This document shows, piece by piece, positions 15,304-22,700 of a DNA stretch of 64,000 nucleotides. This DNA comes from Modestobacter marinus (GTDB lineage Bacteria; Actinomycetota; Actinomycetes; Mycobacteriales; Geodermatophilaceae): the NCBI RefSeq assembly GCF_011758655.1, contig NZ_JAAMPA010000002.1, positions 682,001 to 746,000 of the forward strand, read 5' to 3'. Every line of letters begins with the position of its first letter. The stretch's first letter is position 1. The notes under the pieces are model-generated. The model saw only the letters and a program-made list of their open reading frames with translations. It was not told the DNA's origin and searched no databases. The translations under genes and the position numbers were made by a program.

Positions 15304-16182
15304 ATGTCCTACGTGAGCCCCAAGGACTTCACGACCAAGATGATCGACGCCGGTGAGGCGAAGGTCTTCATGGCCACCCGCGACACGTTGATCCGCGCGT
15401 TCATGGCCGGGGCGATCCTGGCGCTGGCCGCGGCCTTCGCCGTCACCGTGACCGTGCAGACCGGGCAGCCCATCGTCGGGGCGCTGCTCTTCCCGGTCGG
15501 CTTCTGCCTGCTCTACCTGCTCGGCTTCGACCTGCTGACCGGGGTGTTCACCCTGGTGCCGCTCGCGCTGTTCGACAAGCGGCCCGGCGTGACCGTGCGC
15601 GGCATGCTGCGCAACTGGGGGCTGGTCTTCACCGGCAACTTCCTCGGCGCGTTCACGGTCGCGGTGATGATGGCGGTGATCTTCACCTACGGCTTCGCGA
15701 TGCCCCCGAACGAGGTCGGGCAGGCGATCGGCACGATCGGTGAGGGCCGGACGGTCGGGTACGCCGAGTACGGCGCCGCGGGGATGCTGACGCTGTTCCT
15801 GCGCGGCGTGCTGTGCAACTGGATGGTCTCCACCGGCGTGGTCGCGGCGATGATGTCGACGTCGGTGTCGGGCAAGGTCATCGCGATGTGGATGCCGATC
15901 CTGCTGTTCTTCTACATGGGCTTCGAGCACTCGATCGTCAACATGTTCCTGTTCCCCTCCGGCCTGCTGCTGGGCGGCGACTTCTCGCTGGGCGACTACC
16001 TGGTCTGGAACGAGATCCCGACCGTCATCGGCAACCTGGTCGGGGGCCTGACCTTCGTCGGGCTCACCCTCTACGCCACGCACGCCCGCACCGGCGCCGC
16101 TCGCCGGCCGGTCCTGCCGGTCAGCGATCTCCCCCGGGACGCCGCCGTCCCGGCCGACACCACGCCCGTCGGGGCCCGCTGA
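15304..16182 (+). CDS. Formate/nitrite transporter family channel
   Basis: A 292-aa FNT protein with six transmembrane helices. The two signatures are RGVLCNWMV (~res 161-169) and FYMGFEHSIVNMF (~200-212), with the central pore histidine in FEHS. The tail of ~30 residues (after LYATHARTG) is polar and cytosolic. In this setting it is likely a nitrite (NirC-like) channel feeding nirBD, but cyanate, formate or hydrosulfide transport cannot be excluded. Starts 70 nt after cynS and is followed by a strong terminator. Confidence 0.93.
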   Translation: MSYVSPKDFTTKMIDAGEAKVFMATRDTLIRAFMAGAILALAAAFAVTVTVQTGQPIVGALLFPVGFCLLYLLGFDLLTGVFTLVPLALFDKRPGVTVRGMLRNWGLVFTGNFLGAFTVAVMMAVIFTYGFAMPPNEVGQAIGTIGEGRTVGYAEYGAAGMLTLFLRGVLCNWMVSTGVVAAMMSTSVSGKVIAMWMPILLFFYMGFEHSIVNMFLFPSGLLLGGDFSLGDYLVWNEIPTVIGNLVGGLTFVGLTLYATHARTGAARRPVLPVSDLPRDAAVPADTTPVGAR

Positions 16183-16204
16183 CACCTGACCCGCGCTGCT
16201 CGGA

Positions 16205-16242
16205 CGACGAGGCGGTCCCCCACCCGGGGGGCCGCCTCGTCG
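16205..16242 (+). terminator. Hairpin terminator after the FNT gene
   Basis: Perfect 11-bp inverted repeat (CGACGAGGCGG at 16205-16215 and its complement at 16232-16242) 22 nt after the FNT stop, ending the cynS-FNT unit before the narK promoter. Confidence 0.8.
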
Positions 16243-16309
16243 CCGTCCGGCGTCAGCAGCACAGGTCCGGTCGGGTCGTGCCCCGGCCCCGCGCCAGGGG
16301 GTCACCGAG

Positions 16310-16398
16310 CCTCACAGCGCCGTCCGACCGCCCGTGCGGGGCATGTACCGCACCGGTCACGCCGACGCGGTCGTGCGGAAACGCCCTGTTCCTAGCGT
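16310..16398 (+). promoter_or_regulatory. narK promoter with GlnR-like array (matches the cynS promoter)
   Basis: CCTCACAGCG (16310), GAAACGCC (16378) and CCTAGCGT (16391) at the same 0/68/81 spacing as at cynS. GTACC (16345), GTCAC (16356) and GAAAC (16378) are on an 11-bp register. TAGCGT (16393-16398) is the likely -10, with the array over the -35 zone, as for an activator-dependent promoter. Gives a ~58-nt leader to narK. Confidence 0.65.
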
Positions 16399-16462
16399 CG
16401 TCCCCGGCGCCGTCCCAGCCGGGCGGGCGCCCGCCGACCGGCCGCTGACCAGGGATGACCTC

Positions 16463-17896
16463 ATGACAGAGACCCAGCTCCACCGTCCGGGCGCCCCCGC
16501 CGCCGCACCCCCCGCCGGGGCGTCCCCGGCGCCCCGGGGCGGCCGGTGGATCGACGAGTACACACCGGAGGACCCGGCGTTCTGGGCCTCCCCGCAGGGC
16601 AAGCCCGTCGCCCGCCGGAACCTGGTGTGGTCGGTGCTCGCGGAGAACATCGGGTTCAGCGTCTGGCAGATGTTCAGCGTCGCCACCGCCGTGCTCGCCT
16701 CGATCGGCTACGGCTTCACCAGCGACCAGCTGTTCTGGCTGGTGGCCACCGCAGGTCTGGTCGGCGCGATCATGCGGGTGCCCTACACCTTCATGCCGGC
16801 GCTGCTCGGCGGCCGGAACTGGACGGTCGTCAGCGCGGCCCTGCTGCTGGTGCCGGTGACCATGCTCGTCATCGCCGCGACCACCGGCCAGCCGTACTGG
16901 TTCTGGGTGCTGACCGCGATCACCTGCGGCTTCGGGGGCGGCAACTTCGCCTCCTCGATGGCCAACATCTCCTTCTTCTACCCGGACAAGGAGAAGGGCT
17001 TCGCCCTCGGCCTCAACGCCGCCGGCGGCAACATCGGCGTGGCGATCATCCAGCTCGTCGGCCCGCTCGCCGTCACCGCCGGCACCATCGCGGTGATCGG
17101 CGGGGCCACCGGGACGACGGAAGGCGGCGACGCCCGGTACGTGCAGAACGTGGCCCTGATCTGGGTCCCGTTCATCGTGCTCGCCGTCGTCGGCGCCTGG
17201 TTCGGGATGAACAACCTGTCCGGGGCGAAGGCCAACATCGCCGACCAGGCCGCGATCGCCCGGCGCAAGCAGACCTGGATCATGTCCTTCCTCTACATCG
17301 GCGCGTTCGGCTCGTTCATCGGGTTCTCCGGGGCGTTCCCGCTGGTGCTGGCCAACGAGTTCGCCGCCGACACCTACCGCTACGCCTTCCTCGGGCCCCT
17401 GGTCGGCTCCCTGTCCCGGCCCTTCGGCGGGTGGCTCGCCGACCGGGTGGGCGGCGCGAAGGTCACGATCGTCACCTTCATCGGCCAGGCCGTGGCCATC
17501 GGCGCCGCCATCGCCGCGCTGGGCGCCGGCAGCTTCGGCGGGTTCCTGGCCAGCTTCCTGGTGCTGTTCGCCGTCGTGGGCATGACCAACGGGTCGACCT
17601 ACCGGATGATCCCGATCATCTACCGGGCCGAGGCCGCCGCGGCGCACTCGGCCGACACCCCCGCCCAGGTGCTCTACCGGGCGCGGCGGGACACCGCCGC
17701 CGCCGTCGGCATCATCTCCGCGGTCGGCGCACTGGGGGCGGTGTTCATCCCGCGGATCGTGTCGGAGTCCTACCTCGCCACCGGCAGCGTGGTGACCGCG
17801 CTGGGCGCCTTCTGCGGCTTCTACATCGCCTGCGTCGCGGTGACCTGGGCCGTCTACCTGCGCCGCGGCACGCTGATGCAGCAGGCCGGCGTCTGA
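16463..17896 (+). CDS. narK: Nitrate/nitrite transporter NarK family (MFS)
   Basis: A 477-aa MFS porter with 12 predicted helices. Both nitrate signatures are visible: GFGGGNFASSMANISFFYP (~TM5) and GAFGSFIGFSGAFPL (~TM8). The substrate-binding arginine of TM2 is in AIMRVPYTF, and a second basic residue lies in SLSRPFGGWLADR. The N-terminal ~45 residues are Pro/Ala-rich and cytosolic. Imports nitrate for NasA and may exchange nitrite. The ATG at 16463 is chosen because upstream in-frame codons overlap the promoter. Monocistronic, between its own promoter and a 14-bp-stem terminator. Confidence 0.95.
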   Translation: MTETQLHRPGAPAAAPPAGASPAPRGGRWIDEYTPEDPAFWASPQGKPVARRNLVWSVLAENIGFSVWQMFSVATAVLASIGYGFTSDQLFWLVATAGLVGAIMRVPYTFMPALLGGRNWTVVSAALLLVPVTMLVIAATTGQPYWFWVLTAITCGFGGGNFASSMANISFFYPDKEKGFALGLNAAGGNIGVAIIQLVGPLAVTAGTIAVIGGATGTTEGGDARYVQNVALIWVPFIVLAVVGAWFGMNNLSGAKANIADQAAIARRKQTWIMSFLYIGAFGSFIGFSGAFPLVLANEFAADTYRYAFLGPLVGSLSRPFGGWLADRVGGAKVTIVTFIGQAVAIGAAIAALGAGSFGGFLASFLVLFAVVGMTNGSTYRMIPIIYRAEAAAAHSADTPAQVLYRARRDTAAAVGIISAVGALGAVFIPRIVSESYLATGSVVTALGAFCGFYIACVAVTWAVYLRRGTLMQQAGV

Positions 17897-17910
17897 CCCG
17901 CTGTCCCCGG

Positions 17911-17941
17911 CCGCCCCGCACCTGCCTCAGGTGCGGGGCGG
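17911..17941 (+). terminator. Hairpin terminator after narK
   Basis: Perfect 14-bp stem (17911-17924 with 17928-17941) and a 3-nt CCT loop, 14 nt after the narK stop. Confidence 0.88.
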
Positions 17942-18017
17942 TCGTCGGCTGCCCCGCGGTGGTGAGACGGGACCTCCGCCAGGTGCAGCACCACCCGCGG
18001 CGGGCCATGATCACCGC

Positions 18018-18812
18018 GTGAGGGAACCCATCGGCGACGAACGCGTGCCCGGCCGGGACCTGGTCGAGACCGGGGACCTGGTCGCCGGGTCGATGAGCCG
18101 GGCCGTCGCCGGGCTGCTCTTCGAGCCCGACACCAGCCCGCTGCAGCTCGACGAGCGGCTCGCCGCCTGCCTCCGGGACGCCGCCACCTCGGCCGCCGAG
18201 CTGCCGCTGACCTGGGAGCGCGCCCGGGCCGGCGCCGTCCTGGCCTTCGCCGCCGAGCTGTCGGTCACCCGCGCCCACCAGGGCCGCCCGGTGCGCGGCG
18301 ACGGCTTCTTCAGCGTGAGCACCGCGGCCCGGTCGGCCGCCGAGCGGCTGGTCGAGGACGTCGTCCAGGCGGCCCGGCAGACCACCGAGGAGCGCCGGGT
18401 GCGGCACCTGGGCTACCTGGTCGCCGAGGTGGTCGTCTCCCCCGACATCGACATGGCCCTCGCCGCCCGGGCACTGCAGCTGGCCGAGTCGTGCAGCTGG
18501 CGGCAGCTGGTCTTCCTGGCCGCCGTCGGCCGGCGCGACCGCGCCCCGCTGCCGCTCGGCGCCCTGGAGGACGACCCGCGCGCCTGGCGGGCCTGGGGCG
18601 CCCGGGAGGACGTCGCGGACCTGCAGCGCAGCGGGCTGCTCGACCCGGCACCGGTCGCCTCCCGTCCCGGCGCCGTCCGGCCTCGGCTGCGCCCGGCCGA
18701 CCTGCGGCTGACCCGCCGCGGCGTGCTGGTGCACCGGCTGCTGGCCCTGAACTTCGTCCGCGAGGACGACGTCACCGCCGCCCTCGCCGACCTCGATCTC
18801 CCACCCGCCTGA
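18018..18812 (+). CDS. Hypothetical protein with C-terminal winged-helix-like region
   Basis: A 264-aa soluble, helix-rich protein I do not recognise. The N-terminal ~150 residues are Ala-rich helices (ALAARALQLAESCSWRQLV near the end). The C-terminal part, with DLQRSGLLDP and LRLTRRGVLVHRLLAL, resembles a winged helix plus dimer helix, so a DNA-binding or adaptor role is possible but unproven. GTG start at 18018. It follows the narK terminator and has no clear partner; 33 nt separate its stop from the minus-strand AraC remnant. Confidence 0.6.
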   Translation: MREPIGDERVPGRDLVETGDLVAGSMSRAVAGLLFEPDTSPLQLDERLAACLRDAATSAAELPLTWERARAGAVLAFAAELSVTRAHQGRPVRGDGFFSVSTAARSAAERLVEDVVQAARQTTEERRVRHLGYLVAEVVVSPDIDMALAARALQLAESCSWRQLVFLAAVGRRDRAPLPLGALEDDPRAWRAWGAREDVADLQRSGLLDPAPVASRPGAVRPRLRPADLRLTRRGVLVHRLLALNFVREDDVTAALADLDLPPA

Positions 18813-19214
18813 CGGCGCGACCGCCACACCCCGCCCCAGCGGTGATCAGCGGACCTGGCTCAGGGGATCGGCTGCCCGGGGGGCCCGGTCGGCCCGACCG
18901 CGGACCGCACCCCGATGCCCGACCGGGCGTAGGCCGCCGGGGTCGTCGCGATCCACCGGCGGAGGGGCCGGGTCAGGTGCGACTGATCGGCGAACCCGGC
19001 TGCGCCGGCCACCTCGGCGGTGGGCATCCCCTCTAGGAGCAGCCGCCGGGCCAGGTCGATCCGCCGTCCGGTCAGGTAGCGGTGCGGTGGCAGCCCGTGC
19101 CGCCGGGTGAACGCCCGGACGACGTGGGCCGCGGAGACGCCGAACCGGGCTGCCGCCTCCTCCAGCGCCAGCCCCTCGGCCAACCGGGCGTCCAGCAGCT
19201 CGCGCACCCGGTCG

Positions 19215-19274
19215 GCCGAGTGCGTCGTCCCGCACCGGCGGCGGGCCGAGTGCGTCGTCCCGCACCGGCGGCGG
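19215..19274 (-). repeat. 30-bp tandem duplication in the AraC remnant
   Basis: Two exact 30-bp copies (19215-19244 and 19245-19274), each encoding PPPVRDDALG in the minus-strand N-terminal frame. In-frame duplication beside the frameshift. Confidence 0.9.
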
Positions 19275-19341
19275 GCCGGTCACGAGCGAGGTGGCCGGCG
19301 AGCCCGTGGCACACCGACGCCGGCGGCATCCAGGTTCGGGC

Positions 19342-19384
19342 GTGCTAGTGCTCTGGCCGCACTGGTGCACCAGAGCACTAGCAC
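19342..19384. repeat. 15-bp perfect palindrome inside the AraC remnant
   Basis: GTGCTAGTGCTCTGG (19342-19356) and its exact complement (19370-19384) around a 13-nt loop. It lies in the middle of a dead gene rather than at a gene end, so it looks like a small inserted palindromic element. No target duplication is obvious. Confidence 0.7.
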
Positions 19385-19755
19385 CCGGAGGTCGACCTGC
19401 TGGGCAGTCCAGGTGGCGGCCTGAGTGGGTGAGCGTCGGCCAGCCGCGCGGGGTCAGCCGCCGGGTCCCGAGCGCGTCATCGTGAGCGCTGACTGCCGCA
19501 GCAACCCCGACGCGGCGGGACCCGAGGGTGTCCGCGGCCAGGTGGAGCACCGCGTGGTGGAAGCCGCCGGTCGGCTCGGACCGGCCGTCGCGCGGCACGC
19601 CCGGCGCCAGCAGGGTGACCTCGGCCCGGGAGACAGCGTGCGGGTACCGGTCCAGGTGTGGCGGGATCGCCCTGATGTCGACCGACAGCTCCATCCAGGT
19701 CTCCTGGGCGTGAGCGGGGGTGGACGTGCGCCTGGGAGACCTCGGTCAGGCCGGC

Positions 19756-20163
19756 TCAGACGGTGACGACGAGGGCGCCGTCCTCGTCGTGGACCGGGAA
19801 GAGCCGGACCGGCGGCGCGGCGCCGGTGCAGGTGCCGTCGGACCAGCGGAAGGCGTACAGGTGCAGCGGGCAGACCAGCACGGCTGCGTCGGTCTGCCCG
19901 TCGGCCAGCGGGCCACCGGAGTGCGGGCAGGCCGCCTGGGTGGCGTGCAGCGAGCCGTCGCGCAGCCGGAAGACCGCGACCTGGACGCCGCCGGCGACGA
20001 ACGCCCGGCCCTCCCCCGGCGGCACGTCGTCCACCCGGCCGACGACGTGCGGCACGCCCGCTCCGCCGGCCGCGGGCCCGTCGGTGACCTCGGTGGCCGG
20101 CGTCCCGGCCTTCGGCGGTGCGGTGGTCGGCGCCGCGGGGGTGTCGGAGTGGGTGACGCTCAT
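19756..20163 (-). CDS. nirD: Nitrite reductase small subunit NirD (Rieske-type)
   Basis: A 135-aa protein. The N-terminal ~40 residues are a Pro/Thr/Ala-rich extension absent from E. coli NirD. The Rieske-like domain follows, with both cluster motifs present: ACPHSGGPL and CPLHLYAF (Cys-x-His and Cys-x2-His). Electron-transfer partner of NirB in NADH-dependent reduction of nitrite to ammonia. The ATG at 20163 overlaps the nirB stop (ATGA), so the subunits are coupled. Last gene of nasA-nirB-nirD. Confidence 0.94.
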   Translation of the reverse strand: MSVTHSDTPAAPTTAPPKAGTPATEVTDGPAAGGAGVPHVVGRVDDVPPGEGRAFVAGGVQVAVFRLRDGSLHATQAACPHSGGPLADGQTDAAVLVCPLHLYAFRWSDGTCTGAAPPVRLFPVHDEDGALVVTV

Positions 20164-22700
20164 CGGACCGGCACCTTCGGCAGGTCGACCAGCGGCAGCG
20201 CGGTGCGGAACTGGCCCGGGGTGGCCGGCTGGGTGCCGTCCTGGCCCCACGGGTCGGTGTAGGCGTCGATCGAGCGCTGGATGCCGGCGTCGAGGTCGGC
20301 GAGGACCTCCGCGCTGCCGTCCAGCACCACCGCCTTCACCTGGTCCAGCCCGACCCGCGGCACGAAGTCGTAGGTGCGCTCCAGCCAGCTGGCGTTCTCC
20401 CGGTAGTACTGGACGAACCGGCCGGTCAGCTGCATCACCGCCGCGGGCGAGTCGACGGTGGCCAGCAGGTCGCCCTTGCGCACGCTGGCCCCGGCCGCCC
20501 CGCCGACGTACACCTCCCACCGGCCGTTGCCGACCGCGACGACGCCGACGTCCTTGACGTAGGCCTCGGCACAGTTCCGCGGGCAGCCGACCACGGCCAT
20601 CTTGATCTTCGCCGGGCTCTCGATGCCCTGGAACCGGGTCTCCAGGTCGATGCCGAGCTGGGTGGAGTCGCCGAGCCCGAACCGGCAGAAGTCGGTGCCC
20701 ACGCAGGTCTTCACGGTGCGCATGCTCTTGCCGTACGCGTAACCCGAGGGCATGCCCAGGTCGGCCCACATGGCCGGCAGGTCCTCCTTGCGGACGCCGA
20801 GCAGGTCGATCCGCTGGCCGCCGGTGACCTTGATCATCGGCACCTCGTACTTCTCGGCGACGTCGGCGATCGTCCGCAGCTGGGCCGCCGTGGTCACCCC
20901 GCCCTTCATCTGCGGGACGACGGAGAACGTGCCGTCGCGCTGGATGTTGCCGTGCACCCGGTCGTTGATGAACTTGGCGTCGTTCTCCTGCTCGTACTCC
21001 GCGCCCCACACCAACCGCAGCAGCGAGGTGAGCCCCATCTTCGACTTGGCGTCCTCCTCCCCGCCCGGGGCCAGGGCGGTGAAGACGGCGGAGACGCTCC
21101 GCAGCTGCTGGTCGCGGATGGCGGCGATCAGCTCCGGCTTGGCCAGCGGGATGCCGGGCACGTACCAGCTCGCCGAGGCGTCCTCGGTCACGTCGCCGTC
21201 GGCGGCCCACTCGACGACCTGCTTCACCAGCAGCTTGCAGGAGCCGCAGCCCTTGCCGGCGCGGGTGGCGTCCATGCAGCCGCCGACGCTGGTGGTGCCG
21301 GCCTTGACGGTGTCGACCAGCGCCTGCTTCGTGACGCCGTTGCAGTTGCAGACCTGCGAGTCGCCGGGCAGCTCCGCGACGCCCACCTCCGCCGCCCCGT
21401 CGGAGAGGTCGACGAGCAGGCGGATCCGCTCGGCGGGCAGCGGGGTGCCCCGGTCGAAGGCCTGGGTCAGGAAGGCGACCTTGCGGGTGTCGCCGAGCAG
21501 GGTCGCGCCGATGAGCTTGTCGTCCCGGACGACGACCGACAGGTGCACCCCGCGGCGCGGCTCGGAGATGACCAGGAACTCGTCGGTGTCCCGCTCGGGC
21601 CGGTTGATGCCCATCGTGGCGACGTCGACGCCGGCGACCTTGAGCTTCGTCGCCGTCCGCGAGCCGTGGTACTCGGCGTCCGGGTCGGTGCCGGTGAGCA
21701 GGTCGGCGAGCACCCGGGCCTGCTCCCAGACCGGGGCGACCAGCCCGTAGAGCTCGCCGCGGTGCTGGGCGCACTCCCCCACCGCGTAGACGTCGGGGTC
21801 GTCGGTGCGCAGCTGGTCGTCGACGACGACGCCCCGCTCGACCTCCAGGCCGCTGAGCAGCGCGACCTCGGTGACCGGCCGGATGCCCGCGGCGATGACC
21901 AGCATGTCGGCGTCGATCGCCCGCCCGTCGGCCAGCACCACGCCGCGCACCCGGTCCGGGCCGATCGCCTCGGTGGTGCGGGTGGCCAGGTGGACGGTGA
22001 TGCCGAGGGCCTCGACGCTGTGCTCCAGGATCGCCCCCGCCTCTGCTGAGAGCTGCTGGTTCATCAGGTGGGTGCCGGCGTGCACGACCTCCACCTGCAG
22101 CCCGTGCCCCTGCAGCGCGCGGGCGGCCTCCAGGCCGAGCAGCCCGCCGCCGACGACGATGGCCCGCTCGTGTTCGGCCGCAGCCGCGAGCATCGCCCGG
22201 GTGTCGTCGATGGTGCGGAACCCGAAGACACCGGGCAGCAGCTGCTCGTCGGCGGTGTACAGGCCGGTCATCGGTGGGATGAACGAGCGGCTGCCGGTGG
22301 CCAGGACGAGCTGGTCGTAGCCGGTCGTCGTCCCGTCGGCGGCGTAGACGATCTTGGCGTGGGTGTCGATCCGGTCGACCCGCACGCCGGCCCGCAGCGT
22401 CACGCCCTGGTCGGCGTACCAGTCGTGGCTGTTGAGCACGATGTCGTCCTCGTGCTCCTCCCCGGCCAGGACGTGGCTGAGCATGATCCGGTTGTAGTTG
22501 CCGTGCGGCTCCTCGCCGAACACGGTGATCGCGAACTGCTCGCCGCCGCCGCGCTCGAGCACCTCCTCGACCACCCGCGCCCCGGCCATGCCGTTGCCGA
22601 CGACGACCAGCCGCTGCCGGGTGTCCACGCCGTCGGCGTCGTCCATGGCGAAGTGCAGCGTGCTCACGCCGGCCGGGCGCCCACCCAGGACGGCCGTCAT
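20160..22700 (-). CDS. nirB: Nitrite reductase [NAD(P)H] large subunit NirB
   Basis: An 846-aa cytosolic sirohaem enzyme reducing nitrite to ammonium. Order: FAD/NAD reductase (VVVGNGMAGARVVEEVLE at ~32, VVGGGLLGLEAARAL at ~176), a BFD-like [2Fe-2S] domain (CNCNGVTKQAL and GKGCGSCKLLV, ~450-490), ferredoxin-like half domains, then the [4Fe-4S]-sirohaem site TCVGTDFC (~665) and CPRNC (~704). The ATG at 22700 shares one base with the nasA stop (TGATG). An internal ATG (MDDADGVDT) nearer the FAD loop is a possible alternative start. Confidence 0.95.
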   Translation of the reverse strand: MTAVLGGRPAGVSTLHFAMDDADGVDTRQRLVVVGNGMAGARVVEEVLERGGGEQFAITVFGEEPHGNYNRIMLSHVLAGEEHEDDIVLNSHDWYADQGVTLRAGVRVDRIDTHAKIVYAADGTTTGYDQLVLATGSRSFIPPMTGLYTADEQLLPGVFGFRTIDDTRAMLAAAAEHERAIVVGGGLLGLEAARALQGHGLQVEVVHAGTHLMNQQLSAEAGAILEHSVEALGITVHLATRTTEAIGPDRVRGVVLADGRAIDADMLVIAAGIRPVTEVALLSGLEVERGVVVDDQLRTDDPDVYAVGECAQHRGELYGLVAPVWEQARVLADLLTGTDPDAEYHGSRTATKLKVAGVDVATMGINRPERDTDEFLVISEPRRGVHLSVVVRDDKLIGATLLGDTRKVAFLTQAFDRGTPLPAERIRLLVDLSDGAAEVGVAELPGDSQVCNCNGVTKQALVDTVKAGTTSVGGCMDATRAGKGCGSCKLLVKQVVEWAADGDVTEDASASWYVPGIPLAKPELIAAIRDQQLRSVSAVFTALAPGGEEDAKSKMGLTSLLRLVWGAEYEQENDAKFINDRVHGNIQRDGTFSVVPQMKGGVTTAAQLRTIADVAEKYEVPMIKVTGGQRIDLLGVRKEDLPAMWADLGMPSGYAYGKSMRTVKTCVGTDFCRFGLGDSTQLGIDLETRFQGIESPAKIKMAVVGCPRNCAEAYVKDVGVVAVGNGRWEVYVGGAAGASVRKGDLLATVDSPAAVMQLTGRFVQYYRENASWLERTYDFVPRVGLDQVKAVVLDGSAEVLADLDAGIQRSIDAYTDPWGQDGTQPATPGQFRTALPLVDLPKVPVR

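Larger units (their letters stand above)
18860..19694 (-). pseudogene. Broken AraC-family regulator
   Basis: Two parts of one AraC protein lie in different frames. The N-terminal part (from 19694) contains the cupin stretch RYPHAVSRAEVTLLAPGVP but lacks the start of that domain. The C-terminal part (18860-19207) is an intact double HTH: ARFGVSAAHVVRAFTRRHG and GFADQSHLTRPLRRW. The frames part around 19205-19215, where one extra G separates DDAL from ADRVRELL. The region between also carries a 30-bp duplication and a 15-bp palindrome. Truncated, frameshifted and interrupted, so probably non-functional, unless the HTH part is made alone from an internal start. Confidence 0.75.

Noticed and set aside
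18018-18812. GPP34 (Golgi phosphoprotein 3-like) protein
   Set aside because: Considered because of length and helices, but the GPP34 signature segments are not visible; left hypothetical.
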